Origin: an uncultured Lachnospiraceae bacterium
GTDB taxonomy: Bacteria > Bacillota_A > Clostridia > Lachnospirales > Lachnospiraceae
Direction: 5' to 3'
Assembly (NCBI GenBank): GCA_902766415.1
Contig: CACXDR010000066.1
Span: 1-5,874 of the forward strand
DNA: 5,874 nucleotides
Part shown: piece after piece, positions 4,826-5,874 of the stretch
Layout of the letters: each line of letters opens with the position of its first letter
Position numbering within the stretch: position 1 is the first letter of the stretch
Position numbers and translations under genes: made by a program
Notes under the pieces: generated by a model
Told to the model about the DNA's origin: nothing
What the model saw: the letters and a program-made list of their open reading frames with translations, nothing else
Database searches by the model: none

Positions 4826-5463
4826 TATATCTCCTCCTTCAGGAATTCCCTGTTCATTTCTTCTGCGAGTCCCGCGGCGAAATCCGCGTGGAGCCGCATG
4901 GCGCGGTGCTGGCTGTCGATCAGCCGGTGGAGCGCCTCCGCTGCCTCATCGAGGTCATCGTTCACGATGAGGTAGTCATAGTCCTGCATGAACCGGCTCT
5001 CCTCCGCGGCGCGGCGGAGACGCTTCTCCACCTTCTCTGCGGTCTCGGTCCCGCGTCCGGCGAGCCGTTTCCGAAGCTCAGCGGCGCTCGGCGGCGTGAT
5101 GAAGATCAGGACGGCGTCCCGATACTTCTCGCGGACCTTCCGCGCCCCCTGGATCTCGATCTCCAGGATCACGTCGCAGCCCTCGGCCATGCGCTTCTCG
5201 ACGAACGCCTTCGGCGTCCCGTAGTAATTCTCCTGGTAGCCGGCGTACTCGATGAGCGCGTCGTCCCGGATCATCTCCTCAAAACGCTCCTTCGTGACGA
5301 AAAAGTACTCGCGTCCGTCCTCCTCGCCCGGCCTCGGATCCCTGGTCGTGGCGGAAACGGAAAGCGCGTACCCCTCGTGGGCGCCCATCATCCTTTTGAT
5401 GAGCGTACCCTTGCCTGCTCCGGAAAACCCGGAGATCACGGCGAGAAGACCTTTCTTTTTCAT
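4825..5463 (-). CDS. gmk: Guanylate kinase
   Basis: A 212-residue cytoplasmic enzyme that phosphorylates GMP to GDP with ATP. The P-loop is 'SGFSGAGKGT' (11-20). The GMP-binding region includes 'SATTRDPRPGEEDGREYFF' (37-55, with Arg41) and 'EYAGYQENYYGTP' (72-84). 'DVILEIEIQGARKV' (97-110) matches the usual ILEID-x-QGA block, and the LID region contains 'RLAGRGTET'. Length is normal. I chose the ATG at 5463 over ATGs at 5481 and 5478: the resulting start MKKKGLLAVISGFSGAGKGT aligns end to end with the Bacillus enzyme, and a GAGG at 5473-5476 sits nine bases upstream. The ATG at 5481 would give 218 residues and overlap yicC, but has no ribosome site. Neighbours are yicC and rpoZ; the small remA gene often found between yicC and gmk is missing. 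Confidence 0.93.
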   Translation of the reverse strand: MKKKGLLAVISGFSGAGKGTLIKRMMGAHEGYALSVSATTRDPRPGEEDGREYFFVTKERFEEMIRDDALIEYAGYQENYYGTPKAFVEKRMAEGCDVILEIEIQGARKVREKYRDAVLIFITPPSAAELRKRLAGRGTETAEKVEKRLRRAAEESRFMQDYDYLIVNDDLDEAAEALHRLIDSQHRAMRLHADFAAGLAEEMNREFLKEEI

Positions 5464-5476
5464 ATACGGCTTCCTC
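5461..5476 (-). promoter_or_regulatory. Ribosome binding site deciding the gmk start
   Basis: GAGG (5473-5476), within the sequence just after the yicC stop codon, precedes the ATG at 5461-5463 by nine bases. The two earlier in-frame ATGs (5479-5481 and 5476-5478) have only yicC codons upstream with no purine-rich site, though coupling to yicC could still use them. Confidence 0.55.
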
Positions 5477-5477
5477 A

Positions 5478-5874
5478 TCATTCCAGATTCTGGATCTGTT
5501 CCCTGATCTTTTCGATCGTGGTCTTCAGGAAGATGGCCTTGTCCGAAACGGTCAGGTCCGTGGACTTCGACAGCGTGGTGTTCGCCTCGCGGTTCATCTC
5601 CTGGGCGATGAAATCAAGCTTCCTGCCGACGGCCCCGCCGCGGCGGAGCTCTTTGTCCATCGCGTCGATATGGCTGTGGAGACGCACCATCTCTTCATCC
5701 ACGCAGATGCGGTCCGCGTAGATCGTGACCTCCGTCGCGATCCTCGCCTCGTCCACCAGCGTGCCGCCGAGAAGCTCATTCACCTTGTTCCTGAGGTTCT
5801 CGCGGTATTCCGCGATGATGCCCGGCGCACGCTCTTCGATGACGGCAAGCGCCTCACGCATCTCCTGAAGCTTC
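5478..5874 (-). CDS. yicC: YicC/YloC-family endoribonuclease, C-terminal part (cut by window edge)
   Basis: The last 131 residues of a YicC/YloC-family protein; the reading frame stays open through the right edge, so the start lies outside. The conserved C-terminal block is unmistakable: 'DEARIATEVTIYADR', 'VDEEMVRLHSHI', 'GRKLDFIAQEMNREANTT' and the final 'IEKIREQIQNLE'. Full-length members are about 290 residues, so a bit under half is visible. Family members in Escherichia coli and Bacillus have been described as endoribonucleases that cleave RNA, including small RNAs; that activity is inferred here. An internal ATG at 5861 is not the start, because the conserved frame continues upstream of it. 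The TGA at 5478-5480 lies 14 nt before the preferred gmk start. Confidence 0.93.
   Translation of the reverse strand, partial: KLQEMREALAVIEERAPGIIAEYRENLRNKVNELLGGTLVDEARIATEVTIYADRICVDEEMVRLHSHIDAMDKELRRGGAVGRKLDFIAQEMNREANTTLSKSTDLTVSDKAIFLKTTIEKIREQIQNLE

Noticed and set aside
4823..4829. TATAAT at the gmk-rpoZ junction as a promoter
   Set aside because: It comes from the overlap of the ribosome spacer with TAATG; no -35 element is found about 17 bp upstream.
4888..5721. Plus-strand open frame of 277 codons opposite gmk and yicC
   Set aside because: It mirrors conserved gmk and yicC coding sequence in a GC-rich genome where antisense frames are often open; no ribosome site or recognisable domain.

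Overview
The window looks like a chromosomal segment of a GC-rich Clostridia bacterium, most likely a Lachnospiraceae relative. This rests on gene content and order: yicC, gmk, rpoZ, rimO, pgsA and a CinA-type amidase in tight series, then a DUF2953/YtfJ (GerW) pair typical of the spore-forming Firmicutes lineage. The taxonomic call is inference from these families. All recognisable genes are on the minus strand, so they read from the right edge to the left.

Region 1 (5874 down to 2142) is a compact housekeeping operon: the C-terminal part of yicC (cut by the window edge), gmk, rpoZ, rimO, pgsA and a stand-alone PncC/CinA-C amidase. Four of its five junctions have overlapping start and stop codons (TAATG, ATGA, ATGA, GTGA), which predicts translational coupling. 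The products cover RNA turnover (YicC), GDP supply (Gmk), the RNA polymerase omega subunit (RpoZ), methylthiolation of ribosomal protein S12 (RimO), anionic phospholipid synthesis (PgsA) and NMN deamidation (PncC). A long hairpin just after the last stop codon probably ends the unit.

Region 2 (2129 down to 324) is a second transcription unit. It starts at a near-consensus sigma-A promoter (TTGACG, 17 bp, TATAAT) and holds a 105-residue conserved-looking protein of unknown function, a membrane-anchored DUF2953 protein with a long low-complexity linker, and a YtfJ/GerW-family protein.

Region 3 (1 to 325) has no convincing gene and is the most unusual part. Two 111-nt direct repeats, 133 bp apart, can each fold on the plus strand into a closed hairpin followed by a three-way junction. 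Only six positions differ between the copies: four make two compensatory base-pair swaps in one stem, one falls in a tetraloop and one in an unpaired linker. A 17-nt stretch upstream is complementary to two separated segments of either copy, and an intrinsic terminator with a U-tract on the plus strand follows. I read this as a candidate plus-strand structured RNA, or the structured 3' UTR of a plus-strand gene left of the window, converging on ytfJ. I could not assign it to a known RNA family.
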